64,000 nt of DNA. Origin: CBDBEU01 sp965204565 (GTDB lineage Bacteria; Pseudomonadota; Alphaproteobacteria; Rhizobiales; TMED25). Position 1 is the stretch's first letter. Each line of letters starts with the position of its first letter. The notes beneath the pieces are model-generated. The model was not told the origin of the DNA and ran no database searches. It was given only the letters and a program-made list of their open reading frames with translations. The stretch covers positions 1,488,001 through 1,552,000 of the forward strand of contig CBDBEU010000005.1 in the NCBI GenBank assembly GCA_965204565.1. The letters are read 5' to 3'. The translations under genes and the position numbers were made by a program. This document shows positions 16,192 to 25,722 of the stretch, piece after piece.

Positions 16192-17850
16192 CTAATCCCG
16201 CGTAAAACGCCGGAACTTGATACGCTGGGGCTGATCGGCCTCTGTGCCGAGCCGTCGCTTGCGATCGGCTTCGTACTCGGCGTAATTGCCCTCAAACCAT
16301 TCCGCGTGGCTGTCGCCCTCGAACGCCAGAATGTGCGTGGCGATGCGATCGAGAAACCAGCGGTCATGGCTAATGATCACCGCGCATCCGGCATAGTCCT
16401 CAAGAGCCGCTTCAAGCGCCGCCAGCGTTTCGGTGTCGAGATCGTTCGTCGGCTCGTCAAGCAACAGCACATTGGCGCCCGATTTGAGCATCTTGGCCAG
16501 ATGCACTCGGTTGCGCTCGCCGCCCGAAAGCTGACCGACTTTCATCTGCTGGTCGGTGCCCTTGAAATTGAAGGCCCCGACATAGGCCCGGCTTTGCATC
16601 TCGCGCCCGCCAAGATTGACGACATCGCTGCCACCTGAAATCTCCTCCCACACCGTATGCGCAGGATCTAGCGCATCGCGTGACTGATCGACATGTCCGA
16701 GCACCACTGTCTCGCCCTTGGTGAGGCTGCCGCCACCGGGCTCCTCCGCCCCGGTGATCATGCGAAACAACGTCGTCTTGCCCGCGCCATTGGGGCCGAT
16801 CAAGCCGACAATGCCGCCCGGCGGCAGGGCGAAGCTCAGATCTTCGATTAAAAGCACATCGCCAAAGCCCTTGGTCAGATGTTCGGCCCTGATCGCCACA
16901 TCGCCCAGACGCGGCCCCGATGGAATGACGATCTGTGCGCGGCCGTTTTCCCGGCGCTCCGACTGGCTCAGCAATTCCTCATAGGCATTGAGGCGTGCCT
17001 TGGATTTTGCCTGCCGCGCGCGCGGTGAGGCGCGCACCCATTCAAGTTCGCGCGCCAGAGTGCGCTGGCGCGCCGCCTCCTGGCGCCCCTCAAGTTCCAT
17101 GCGTTTTTGCTTGGCTTCCAGATAGGCCGAATAATTGCCCTCATAGGGAATGCCGCGGCCGCGATCGAGTTCCAATATCCAGCCGGTGACGTTGTCGAGG
17201 AAATAGCGGTCATGGGTGATCATCACCACGGTGCCGACAAACGCTTCCAGATAGGTCTCAAGCCAGGCAACGGTTTCGGCATCAAGATGGTTGGTCGGCT
17301 CATCCAGCAGCAGCATGTCGGGCTCTGACAACAGCAGCTTGCAAAGCGCCACCCGGCGCCGTTCGCCGCCCGACAGCTTTGACACATCCGCATCGTCCGG
17401 CGGGCACCGCAGGGCATCCATCGCCTGGGCGACCCTTGCATCCAGATCCCATAGATTCTTGGAATCGATTTCGTCCTGAAGACGGCCCATTTCCTCGGCC
17501 GTCTCGTCGGAGTAATTCATCGCCAGTTCGTTGTAACGCTTGACCAGCGCGATACTGCCGGCAACGCCCTCGCGCGCATTGCCGATCACGTCCTTGGCTT
17601 CATCCAGTTCCGGCTCTTGGGCGAGATAGCCGATGGAAATGCCATCCGCCACCCTGGCCTCGCCCTGAAACTCGGTCTCAAGCCCGGCCATGATCTTGAG
17701 CAGCGTCGATTTACCCGCGCCGTTGGGGCCCAGCACACCGATCTTGGCGCCCGGCAGGAATGAAAGCCTGATATCGCTCAACACCTGCTTGCCGCCCGGA
17801 TAGGTCTTGGACAACTGGTGCATGTGATAGACGCATTGAGGTGTTGCCAT
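16192..17850 (-). CDS. ettA: energy-dependent translational throttle protein EttA (ABC-F)
   Basis: This 552-aa soluble ABC-F protein has two nucleotide-binding domains in one chain. Walker A motifs are GPNGAGKST (41-49) and a second GPNGAGKTT near 355; signature motifs are LSGGERRRVAL and LSGGERNRVHL; Walker B is LLLDEPTNHLD and LLLDEPTNDLD. There are no transmembrane segments. The inter-domain linker contains an arginine-rich segment (EWVRASPRARQAKSK), as in EttA. Members bind the ribosomal E site and gate entry into elongation according to the ATP/ADP ratio. Length and motif spacing are standard and the gene is intact. It is a single transcription unit facing mlaC, with the 23-bp inverted repeat between them. 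Confidence 0.95.
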   Translation of the reverse strand: MATPQCVYHMHQLSKTYPGGKQVLSDIRLSFLPGAKIGVLGPNGAGKSTLLKIMAGLETEFQGEARVADGISIGYLAQEPELDEAKDVIGNAREGVAGSIALVKRYNELAMNYSDETAEEMGRLQDEIDSKNLWDLDARVAQAMDALRCPPDDADVSKLSGGERRRVALCKLLLSEPDMLLLDEPTNHLDAETVAWLETYLEAFVGTVVMITHDRYFLDNVTGWILELDRGRGIPYEGNYSAYLEAKQKRMELEGRQEAARQRTLARELEWVRASPRARQAKSKARLNAYEELLSQSERRENGRAQIVIPSGPRLGDVAIRAEHLTKGFGDVLLIEDLSFALPPGGIVGLIGPNGAGKTTLFRMITGAEEPGGGSLTKGETVVLGHVDQSRDALDPAHTVWEEISGGSDVVNLGGREMQSRAYVGAFNFKGTDQQMKVGQLSGGERNRVHLAKMLKSGANVLLLDEPTNDLDTETLAALEAALEDYAGCAVIISHDRWFLDRIATHILAFEGDSHAEWFEGNYAEYEADRKRRLGTEADQPQRIKFRRFTRD

Positions 17851-18015
17851 GTTGCCTATCGGGACTCACTTGGTTGCGCATATCTGCCGCGCGGAGTAGC
17901 ACCAGCCTTGGCCCGCGCGCAAGGTTTTCAGGTATTCTGATTGTCTGATCCGGGCTCCGGGCCCGGCAGTAGGGATTTACCGGCCGGCAGGGCCGGAAAT
18001 AACAGGGGAAAGTCC

Positions 18016-19072
18016 ATGAGCCTGATCAAGATCGGTGTACTGCTTGGCGATGATATCGGGCTTGAGGTGATCCCCGTCGCGGTCAAGGTCATGGACGCGG
18101 CGGCGAGCAAGGTCGGCCTTGACGTCCAACTGGATGGATTTCCCCATTGGCCGCGCCGGCCATGAGGCCCACTGCCACACCTTTCCTGAAGTAACGCGCA
18201 ATGGGCTGGCCGAGACCCACGGCTTTTTCACCGGCCCCATCGGTCATAACACCTATCCGCGCGGCGATGACACCTGGACCATGCCGACCCTGCGCAAGCA
18301 CTACGATCTGTTTGCCAGCGTTAAGCCGGTGCGCTCCTACCCCAATCTGCCCTCGCTTTACGAGGATATCGACATCATCTTCCTGCGCGAGGTGACCGAG
18401 GGCATGCTCTATTCCGAGACCGTTGTTGCCGGCGCCGCCGAATATCGGCCCAATGACGAGATCACCATCGCCTCGCGGGTGATCACGCGAAAGGGCTCGA
18501 ACCGGGTGGCGCACGAGGCGTTTGAAGTTGCGCGCGCGCAACAAGGTCACGGCTTCGCACAAGGAGCCGGTCTACCGGCTGGCCTGCGGCATGTTCGCCG
18601 AGGAGTGCCGCAAGGTGGCGGCTGAATACCCGGACATCGAATTTGATGAAATGCTGATCGACACCACCGCCGCCAAGCTGGTCTCAGACCCGCGCCGCTT
18701 CGACGTCGTCGTCACCACCAACCAGTTCGGCGACATTCTGACCGACATTGACGGCGCGTTGGTCGGAAAAGTCTTGGCCTAGCGCCGGGCCTGTGCATCG
18801 GTCACAACCAGGCAATGGCGCAGGCAGCCCATGGCTCGGCCCCCGATATTGCCTGGCAGAATATCGCCAATCCTTACGCGCTGATCATGTCGGGCCAGAT
18901 GCTGATCGACTGGATTGGCCGCCGTTCTGAAGAGCCAAAGGCGATCGAAGCCGCCAGTCTGATCACCGCCGCGGTTGACGGTGTGATCGCGGAAGGCAAA
19001 CAGATCACCGGCGATCTTGGCGGCAGCGCCAAGACCACCGAAATGGGCGATGCGATTATCGCGCGAATTTAG
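18016..19072 (+). pseudogene. isocitrate/isopropylmalate dehydrogenase family protein, frameshifted
   Basis: Successive segments in different frames reconstruct a beta-decarboxylating dehydrogenase: IKIGVLLGDDIGLEVIPVAV (N-terminus), HGFFTGPIGHNTYPRGDD, LRKHYDLFASVKPVRSYPNL, ASRVITRKGSNRVAHEAFEVA, NKVTASHKEPVYRL, VVVTTNQFGDILTDIDGALV and AQAAHGSAPDIAWQNIANPY. The family oxidises malate-type substrates with NAD(P) and decarboxylates them. At least three frameshifts are visible, near 18150, 18535 and 18775, so no complete protein can be made. The start at 18016 has a purine-rich AGGGGAAAG before it. Whether the ancestor used isopropylmalate, tartrate or another acid cannot be decided. Confidence 0.85.
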
Positions 19073-19619
19073 GCCCTCTTTTGGCGGCCCGCTTGTTGGA
19101 TAACCAAGGGGCCGCAAACTGCACCAGCCCTCCCTCCCCCGTATCGCTGATCGCGTCTTCTAGAAGCTTCAGCGCTTCCTCGGCAAAGCGCCACATATTC
19201 TCCTCACGGTCGGCAAGGCCAGTCTCGACCGTACCGGCGCGGTCTACCGGGCCCGACCACGGCAAGCGTCACATGGCCGGCATCATGCCCATAACGGTTG
19301 CCGGTGGGGCTTGCCGCCCCGGCCTCACCCACCGCCCAGGTGGCGCCGACTTTTTCGCAAATTGTCCGCGCCATGATGTCGGCGAACTCCTCGCTGGCGC
19401 CCTGCATCGTCACCTGATCGCCGGAAAGCCCCAACACCCCGCGCCGCGCATCGTGAGTGTAGACCACACCGCTCGCGAAGTAATAGGCAGACGCGCCCAG
19501 AACCGCCAGAAGCGCGGCAGAGATCAGCCCGCCAGCGGCGGATTCGCACACCCAACCGTTTCACCGCGCTCCTTGAGTAGCGCCGCAATGCGCTCGGCAA
19601 GTGCTGACAAACGTTCCAT
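19062..19619 (-). pseudogene. CinA C-terminal-like (nicotinamide-nucleotide amidohydrolase family), frameshifted
   Basis: Minus-strand frames give MERLSALAERIAALLKERGE, then after a one-base loss VCESAAGGLISAALLAVLGA, VVYTHDARRGVLGLSGDQVT, ATWAVGEAGAASPTGNRYG and, after another shift, LADREENMWRFAEEALKLLE. CESAxGGLI and GxxGPTGNRYG are the hallmark motifs of the CinA amidohydrolase domain, which deamidates nicotinamide mononucleotide. At least two frameshifts make it nonfunctional. It lies 13 bp downstream of the CoA-transferase gene on the same strand, so the two were probably an operon. Its end touches the dehydrogenase pseudogene on the other strand. Confidence 0.8.
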
Positions 19620-19632
19620 ATCTTCCCCTCCC

Positions 19633-20859
19633 TTATTCCGCCGCCGCGCAGGCACCGGCCGGCGCGTTTACGTCCGCCGTGACATCAGCCTCGACGGCTT
19701 GTGTGAATTCAGACTCGTCCATTCCAAGCGTTGCCAGAACCTCGCGCGAATGCTCACCCAGAAGCGGTGCCGGGCGCACGATCTGCGGCCCGTCATGATC
19801 CATCAGCACCGGATTGCGCATTGTCTTCATCGCTCCCAGAACCTGATGGTCAGCTTCAACCACCAGACCGCGCGCCGTGCTGTGCGGATCATCGAGCGCT
19901 TCTGCGTAAGTCCTGACCGGACCGCACGGAACGCCTTGCTTGAGCATCTCTGACTCAAAATCAGCCGCCGTCCATTTGGCGATGCCCTCGGCCACCAGCG
20001 GTACCAGTGCCGCCTCGTTTTCCTTGCGGCCTGAATAGGTGTCAAAGCGCGGGTCGCTGATATGGGCTTCAAGGCCAAGCGCCGTCATGAGGTGTTTGAA
20101 GTGGATATTGTTGGGCGCGCCGACCGCCACATAGCGGCCATCGCTGGTGGCGAAAAGCTGATAGGGCGCGCTCGCGCGGTGCGAATGGCCCATCTGCTGA
20201 GGTACCGCGCCCGTGGCGAAATATTCCGCCGTCTCCCATACCGCTGTCGCGATCGAGGCTTCGACCAACGAGATATCGCTGATGCGGCCCTCGCCGTGTC
20301 GAGACGCACCAACCAATGCGGCAAGCGTAGAATAGGCGGCAAACATGGCGCCGAAAATGTCTGCGGTCTGAACGCCGGGCCGCATCGGCATCTCACCGGG
20401 CTCGCCCATCACCGACAAGGTGCCCGCCATCGCTTCGATAATCAGATTGACCCCGGCACGGTTCTTGTACGGCCCGGATTGTCCGAAACCAGAAACCGAG
20501 GTGTAGACGATTTTCGGATTGATGTTCTTGATCACCTCAGAACCAAGTCCAAGCCGCTCCATCGCGCCCGGCCGGTTGTTTTCCAGGAACACATCGGTCT
20601 TTGCCGCCAGCCGGCACACCAGATCGCGCCCTTGATCGGATTTGAGATCCAGCACCAGGCTCTTCTTGTTGCGGTTGATCGCGGCAAAAGACGCGCTCTC
20701 GCCGTTGATGATCGGCGGAATGGCGCGCGCCATGTCGCCCTTGGGCGCCTCGATCTTGATCACCTCGGCACCCATATCGGCAAGCAGCATGCCGCAGAAC
20801 GGTCCGGCGATGAAATTCGCCAATTCGAGCACCTGCACGCCATCAAGCGGCTTGACCAT
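19633..20859 (-). CDS. family III CoA-transferase (CaiB/BaiF)
   Basis: This intact 408-aa protein has the class III CoA-transferase pattern. The N-terminus VKPLDGVQVLELANFIAGPF is followed by MLADMGAEVIKIEAPKGD-type sequence (here LLADMGAEVIKIEAP), LENNRPGAMERLGLG, and the catalytic Asp167 in GVQTADIFGA. These enzymes move CoA from an acyl-CoA, usually succinyl- or formyl-CoA, to a carboxylic acid. The acceptor cannot be read from the sequence. The broken CinA-like gene follows 13 bp after it. The alanine-rich C-terminus (APAGACAAAE) is unusual but harmless-looking. It is one of few intact catabolic genes in this part of the window. Confidence 0.9.
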   Translation of the reverse strand: MVKPLDGVQVLELANFIAGPFCGMLLADMGAEVIKIEAPKGDMARAIPPIINGESASFAAINRNKKSLVLDLKSDQGRDLVCRLAAKTDVFLENNRPGAMERLGLGSEVIKNINPKIVYTSVSGFGQSGPYKNRAGVNLIIEAMAGTLSVMGEPGEMPMRPGVQTADIFGAMFAAYSTLAALVGASRHGEGRISDISLVEASIATAVWETAEYFATGAVPQQMGHSHRASAPYQLFATSDGRYVAVGAPNNIHFKHLMTALGLEAHISDPRFDTYSGRKENEAALVPLVAEGIAKWTAADFESEMLKQGVPCGPVRTYAEALDDPHSTARGLVVEADHQVLGAMKTMRNPVLMDHDGPQIVRPAPLLGEHSREVLATLGMDESEFTQAVEADVTADVNAPAGACAAAE

Positions 20860-20971
20860 CTTTATTCTCTACCCTGGATTTAACCCGTCATAACCGGCGG
20901 CATTTGAGCCCCCCTGCCCGGCCAAGGTCAATGCACGCGACGGGCTGGCCTCTGACGAATGTACAATCCAT

Positions 20972-21575
20972 TCAGGCGGAGGTGCGCCCGGCATCGATTT
21001 TTAAGATGGTACCGGTCATGTGTAGCGCCTCATCGCTGATCGCGAACGCCACCAATCCAGCAAATTCTTCCGGCTCGACCAGCTCGCCCATCGGCGCCGC
21101 GGCTATCACGATTTCGATATATTCCCTAGAATTAGGTGTCGAGTGCGGGCGTGCGCGTCAGGCCCGGCATGATGGTGTTGCAGCGAATATTTTGTGGCGC
21201 CACTTCCACCGCCAGCGCGCGCATCACCAGCTGCCAGCCGCCCTCTCCCTGTTCGATGAGAATGCGTGCGCCCGCCTGCAAGGTCTCGAACGCGCCGGTC
21301 AGATTGACCACGATGACGCGGTGCCAATCGGCCATGTCGATATCGATGGAGGCGGTGAACGGGTTGAAGGTTGCCGCATTGGCAATCACCGCATCGACCC
21401 TGCCGAATGCGCTCAACATTTGTTGAAACAGCTGATCGATCCAGGAGCGCTCGCGCACGTCCGTCTCAATCGCGATCACCCGGCCCGGCGCGCTTGCCGC
21501 ATTGGCCGCCGCGGCAAGATAGGCGAGTTGATCGGACTGAATACCGGCAGCCGCGACATGGGCGCCTTCGCCGGA
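20972..21575 (-). pseudogene. SDR-family oxidoreductase remnant
   Basis: Segments of an SDR are readable: VIAIETDVRERSWIDQLFQQ, AFGRVDAVIANAATFNPF, ADWHRVIVVNLTGAFETL, MRALAVEVAPQNIRCNTIMP and, after a frameshift, GELVEPEEFAGLVAFAISDE ending TSA. The N-terminal glycine-rich nucleotide-binding segment is gone, replaced by ilvD-like sequence. The catalytic Ser and YxxxK region has been deleted cleanly: the frame jumps from IEQGEGG to MRALAVEVAP. It is therefore nonfunctional on several counts. The deletions cannot be simple sequencing errors. Confidence 0.8.
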
Positions 21576-22020
21576 ATGTTGACCGTTGCCACCGCCATCA
21601 ATTGCGAGGGCGTGGTCTTGTTGCACCCGGTGGTCAGAACAACACCGTCGATCGGATAACCGAACAAGGTCTCAACCAGGCCCAGATAGGCAAGATTATG
21701 GTCCAGCGCAGCCGTCGACCGCTTGCCGGTTTCCTGGATCGGATGCACCGGAAACTCGAACGCGATGCCGCCCACCTCGCGAATGCCCTCACGCACCCGG
21801 TTGGCCAGAATCAGATGGTGGCGATTGCACGGGCTGAGATCGGAGCCCGACTGCGCAATGCCGATCGGCGGCTTGCCGCTCTGCAATTCCTCGCGGTTGA
21901 GCCCCAGTTCATGTAGCGCTCGATATAGAGCGAGTTCATGCCCGGATCATCCGGCTGGCTGAACCACAGTTGCGAACGCAGCGTCGGTCTTTTCTCTATG
22001 GCCGTCATCTTTCTCGTCAT
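21565..22020 (-). pseudogene. IlvD/sugar-acid dehydratase family, 3'-truncated
   Basis: This N-terminal fragment of a dihydroxy-acid or sugar-acid dehydratase reads MTAIEKRPTLRSQLWFSQPD, then after a frameshift GKPPIGIAQSGSDLSPCNRH, GIAFEFPVHPIQETGKRSTA and LDGVVLTTGC-like sequence (here IDGVVLTTGCNKTTPSQLMA). CNxxH and TTGC are the cluster-binding region of the family. The gene stops at about 21565, where it is fused out of frame to the SDR remnant, so roughly the last three quarters are missing. PIQETGKR is shared with L-arabonate/xylonate-type dehydratases, suggesting a sugar-acid role for the ancestor. Both neighbours on the strand are dead. Confidence 0.8.
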
Positions 22021-22488
22021 CCCATCGAATTGGTGGTGAACATGCCGCCCGTGCTTTGCACTGTGGCGGTTTTCCAAGACAAACAATTACGCCGCATCGG
22101 CCGCGCCGGTAACATCGCGCGGCGGTGCTCTTGACCCCGGTGCCGGAAACCAATGTCTACATGTGACGAAAACCTGCCCGCTGCGCTGTGCACCAGCCAA
22201 TCACAAAGACCCGCTAGGGAACCCGCCAGAAATCTATCAGGGGGATGCCCCCGGTCCTAGCCCGCCATCGCCGTCATGTCAGCAAGGCCGGGGTCAAGCG
22301 TCGTACACCCGCCGACCCCCGCGTAGATCAGTCCGGTCATGTGTTGATCTACCCGATTGCGAATGCTGCCGTTCTCTCTCCGCACGCGGCTTCGCTTTCA
22401 TTCGGCTTTCCTCTATCTTCTACCTTCGGCGTAACGAGAATAGCCGTTCCGATTCGGTCGTCGGCACGGCCCCGAACATGGGCAGGGC
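22021..22488. other. 468-bp stretch with no recognisable gene
   Basis: No supported coding region is seen. Arg- and Ala-rich open frames run through it, as expected for high-GC noncoding DNA. The stretch near 22240-22440 contains several short repeated C/G runs. It probably represents eroded gene or IS sequence. Confidence 0.3.
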
Positions 22489-22878
22489 GTGGACAAGCGG
22501 AACCTCATCGGGCGGTACGGCTTCTGGGTGCTGGCGTTGCTGTGGCTCCCGGCCGGGGTCATGGCGCATGCGGCGGTGCGGTTCCTGCCGGAACCCGGCG
22601 CGGGGCTGCAAGCGCTGTCGGAGCTGGTACTAGTCGCGCCCTGCGGGCTGCCGCTGGCGCTCGGCTGCCGGCGACTCTGGCGGCTGCGCTACAGGCGCGC
22701 GGTGTGGCTTGCCGGGATCGGCTTGGGCGCCGTCACAATCGCGGCAACGTTGGTGGCCGATCTGCTCGGACCCATCGCGACCGCGGTCTACGCGGCGGTG
22801 CTCGCCCTGCCGGTGTGGATCGCCGTGTGGTGGCTGGCGCGGCTGAGCGATCACACCACACGGAGTCCTCTATATTGA
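22489..22878 (+). CDS. 129-aa integral membrane protein, unknown function
   Basis: A GTG start at 22489, preceded by GGGCAGGG, opens a 129-codon frame. The product has about four hydrophobic helices (YGFWVLALLWLPAGVMAHAA, ALSELVLVAPCGLPLALG, AVWLAGIGLGAVTIAATLVA, ATAVYAAVLALPVWIAVWWL) separated by short Arg-rich loops. The alternation of helices and positive loops in one frame argues for a real protein. GC content in this segment looks higher than in neighbouring genes, and both sides are IS scraps or unassignable DNA, so it may have been acquired. No family recognised. Confidence 0.5.
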   Translation: MDKRNLIGRYGFWVLALLWLPAGVMAHAAVRFLPEPGAGLQALSELVLVAPCGLPLALGCRRLWRLRYRRAVWLAGIGLGAVTIAATLVADLLGPIATAVYAAVLALPVWIAVWWLARLSDHTTRSPLY

Positions 22879-22959
22879 GTTTGACTTTCTGACGTGATTC
22901 AATGGCACCAGAGCGCTGTTGGCTTTCAGGGGGGTGCATGGTGAAGACCTGAACCCTGG

Positions 22960-23358
22960 TTGATGCGACGATCATCAAGGCGCGAGCGAGGCCGCTGACA
23001 ATCCATCGCATCCCGGGATCGCGTCCCGGGCGATCGGCGTCGTTTACGTCCTCATGGCCACCGAGGCGGCCGAAAACGGATCGGCGTGGACGAGGGTTCG
23101 GAACTGATCCGTGCGCTGGAGACCTCATCGGTCGACCTGCACGACGGCGAGGCCTTCGGAGCACTGGTCAGCGGCGGCAAGGCCTATCCGACATTCACGG
23201 GATGATGGCCATCGTCGAGCCGAGCGCGTCATCAAGCTTGCGGCAGGCGGCCATCCGGCGTCGGTGGTGATTCCGCAACCGTGGAATTCGAGCTTCAGGC
23301 GGCGGTCGAAATCGAGCCGAAGAGGCCCATCAACCGGTTCACCCGCCGGGTTCACCAT
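22960..23358 (-). mobile_element. IS1380-family transposase remnant (mosaic)
   Basis: Minus-strand translation shows two IS1380 landmarks, RLKLEFHGCGITTDAG (about 23280-23330) and SVFGRLGGHEDVNDADRPGR with DPGMRWIVSGL (22965-23075). They lie in different frames with about 180 bp of unmatched sequence between them. The remainder of the roughly 450-codon transposase is absent. The same IS family recurs at 36330 and 39965. A plus-strand LVDATIIKARA reading at about 22957 resembles IS5 transposases, so fragments of two elements may be abutted here. Confidence 0.65.
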
Positions 23359-23438
23359 ATACCGCGCCCCAAAATGCGCTCAAGACATTGATTCTCATTA
23401 CAGAACCAACGATCAATCACATCAATCAATGGAGCCAT

Positions 23439-24389
23439 ATGGGAAATGCGGGATCAGAGACCCGAATGATGAAAATTGACCACGCTGAAAATCTTCAAGG
23501 CAGCGAACACCAGACCACTGTTGACGGCGATCGGCTGTTCATGTGGGAGAAATCGGCGCCCGGCGGCGCAAGAAACGGCACCATCCTGTTTGTCCATGGC
23601 TCGTCCATGTCCTCGCCGCCGACCTTCGATCTTCAAGTCGATGGCATGCCGCAAGCCTCGGCCATGAACTGGTTCGCAAGCCGCGGTTTTGATACCTGGA
23701 CCTTTGATTGCCGCGGCTACGGACAATCCTACAAGCAGGGCGGATTCAAGGCGACCATCTCCGATGGTGCCGACGACATCGCCGCGGCCGCCGATTATGT
23801 GCGCGAACAATCGGGCGCCAGCGAACTTCTGGTATATGGCATTTCGTCCGGCGCCTTGCGCGCCGCACTCTACGCCGAGCGCCATCCGCAGCGCGTCTCG
23901 CGCCTTGCGCTCGATGCCATGGTGTGGACTGGCCAGGGCAGCCCGACGCTGATCGAGCGCGCCAAGAAGATCGACCAGTGGCGCAGCGCGCCCCGCCGCC
24001 CGCTCAACCGCGAATTCCTGATGAGCATCTTTACTCGCGATCATGCCGGCACCGCCGATGAGCGCATCATCGGTCCGTTCATCGACCAAGTGCTGGAGCA
24101 TGATGATTCAATTCCCAACGGCACCTATATCGACATGTGCACCAACCTGCCGGTGTGCGATCCGGAAAAGATCAAGGCCGCAACCATCATCATGCGCGGC
24201 GAATTTGACGGCATTGCTACGCTCGACGATCTTCTGGCCTTCTTTGCCCGCCTGCCCAACACCGACAAGGAATTTGCCGTAATGCCTAGGGTTGCGCATG
24301 CATCCTTCACCCAGAAAAATCTAATGCGCGTGTTCCACATCCTGCACGCCTTCTTCACCCGCCCGGCACCGGTCTATACCGGTGACTGA
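23439..24389 (+). CDS. alpha/beta hydrolase
   Basis: This intact protein of about 316 aa has the alpha/beta hydrolase signature: oxyanion-hole motif VHGSSMSSP, nucleophile elbow GISSG (Ser in VYGISSGAL), a candidate acid in RGEFDGIATLDDL, and the catalytic His in RVAHASF near the C-terminus. The ATG at 23439 is preferred because GGAG lies 4 nt upstream. Later ATGs at 23466 and 23469 are possible. There is no signal peptide, so it is probably cytosolic. Substrate is unknown; the fold covers esterases, haloalkane dehalogenases and C-C hydrolases. A GST pseudogene follows 49 bp downstream on the same strand and may have shared its transcript. Confidence 0.85.
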   Translation: MGNAGSETRMMKIDHAENLQGSEHQTTVDGDRLFMWEKSAPGGARNGTILFVHGSSMSSPPTFDLQVDGMPQASAMNWFASRGFDTWTFDCRGYGQSYKQGGFKATISDGADDIAAAADYVREQSGASELLVYGISSGALRAALYAERHPQRVSRLALDAMVWTGQGSPTLIERAKKIDQWRSAPRRPLNREFLMSIFTRDHAGTADERIIGPFIDQVLEHDDSIPNGTYIDMCTNLPVCDPEKIKAATIIMRGEFDGIATLDDLLAFFARLPNTDKEFAVMPRVAHASFTQKNLMRVFHILHAFFTRPAPVYTGD

Positions 24390-24438
24390 CATGCGGGAGA
24401 CCTCCACCCCTAAGCACTCCGATTAGGGACCAAATGCC

Positions 24439-25075
24439 ATGACCGACGCTTCAAACATGCAGCCAATCGACCTTTACTACTGGCCAACGCCCAATGGCTG
24501 GAAAATCACCATCTACTGCGAAGAGGCGAACTACCCCTACGAGATCAAGTTCGTCGATATCCGCAAGGGAGAGCAGTTCGAACCCCCGTTTTTGAAGATC
24601 GCACCAAACAACCGCATGCCGGCGATTGTCGATCCCGATGGTCCCGGCGGCAAGCCGATCTCGGTGTTCGAGTCAGGCGCCATTCTGCAGTATCTCGGCC
24701 GCAAGACCGGGCTGTTCTATCCCATTGACGAGCGCACCCGGGTGGCGGTTGATGAATAGCTGTTCTGGCAGATGTGAAATCTCGGGCCGATGGCGGGGCA
24801 AGCGCGCCATTTCCTTGCCTATTCGGAAGACAAGCACCAATATTCAATCGAGCGCTGAAGAATCGGGACTTCCTTGCCGGCGACTATTCAATCGCCGATA
24901 TCGCCTGTGTGGGCTGGGTGGCTATCCCGAACGCCGGGGCCAGACCCATGACGATTTCCCCAACCTCAAGCGCTGGTTTGAACGGGTAATGGCCCGGTCC
25001 GATGTCGATCGCGGCATTGCCGTTGGTCTGGAAAACCGCAGCGACGCACAGCATTCTGACGAGGCACGCAGCTAG
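24439..25075 (+). pseudogene. glutathione S-transferase, nonsense and frameshift mutations
   Basis: The N-terminal thioredoxin-like half is clear: MQPIDLYYWPTPNGWKITIY, YEIKFVDIRKGEQFEPPF, KIAPNNRMPAIVDPDGPGG and VFESGAILQYLGRKTGLFYP. The frame then meets TAG at 24757-24759, where relatives have Trp (TGG to TAG is one step), and TGA at 24775-24777 in place of Gly. Two or more frameshifts follow before DYSIADIACVGWVAIPN and DDFPNLKRWFERVMARSDV. The layout matches YfcG/Ure2-type GSTs that use glutathione for disulfide or conjugation chemistry. The combination of two nonsense changes and frameshifts marks it as a decayed gene. It lies 49 bp after the alpha/beta hydrolase. Confidence 0.9.
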
Positions 25076-25722
25076 GCTGGTTTGGTTTGGGGCTGAAGGC
25101 TGCTTAGAACGTCGCGCGCCGAGACTACCACACCTTGACCTTGATCTCCTAGCCATTCCACGGAATCATGCCGGATTCGTCGCACCATTTCGCTTGCAAT
25201 GGATGCGGCGCATCCCTGACCTTGAAGGTAAAACGCACGCACTGTCACGCCACCTGCAACGGCCCCCCCCCGGAACCTGAAAATGCACACGGCAATTGTT
25301 ACTGAGCCTTATGACCGTCGATTTTTTGCTGTCCCTGAAATTACCGAAACGTAGTGCTCGCCAAGGATTGCCCATTGCTGACCGCAATCAATCGCCGCTG
25401 AGGCGGCAGACGGCGCTACCGCCAATAAAGGCAGCAAAGCATCAGCCCTGTCATGCACCTATATAATCTCACGCGCGCCCCTCGATTGAGCCAATGAAAC
25501 GTTCCAGTCAGGCCGTTGATCAGCCTTGGTCTGTACCGCAATTTCACACTGGAATCTCTAACAAAGTCTCACGCTGCCTGAAGAATTCGCAACCGCAAAC
25601 GGGGATAACCTAGGCTAATTCGACCCGTGCCGGCCGATCTGCCGGCGACTGCGACAAAAAGGTCTCATCTGCGATTGCGGTGCCATTCCTCAACGCGCAG
25701 CAACGCTGAATCGCGCATCTCT
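25076..25722. other. 647-bp stretch with no recognisable gene
   Basis: No frame here gives a recognisable protein on either strand. A C9 run lies near 25261. The segment is less GC-rich than flanking genes, consistent with eroded sequence. Confidence 0.3.

Noticed and set aside
22245..22892. 215-codon Arg/Ala-rich plus-strand frame
   Set aside because: It overlaps the 129-aa membrane protein in another frame and has low-complexity shadow composition.
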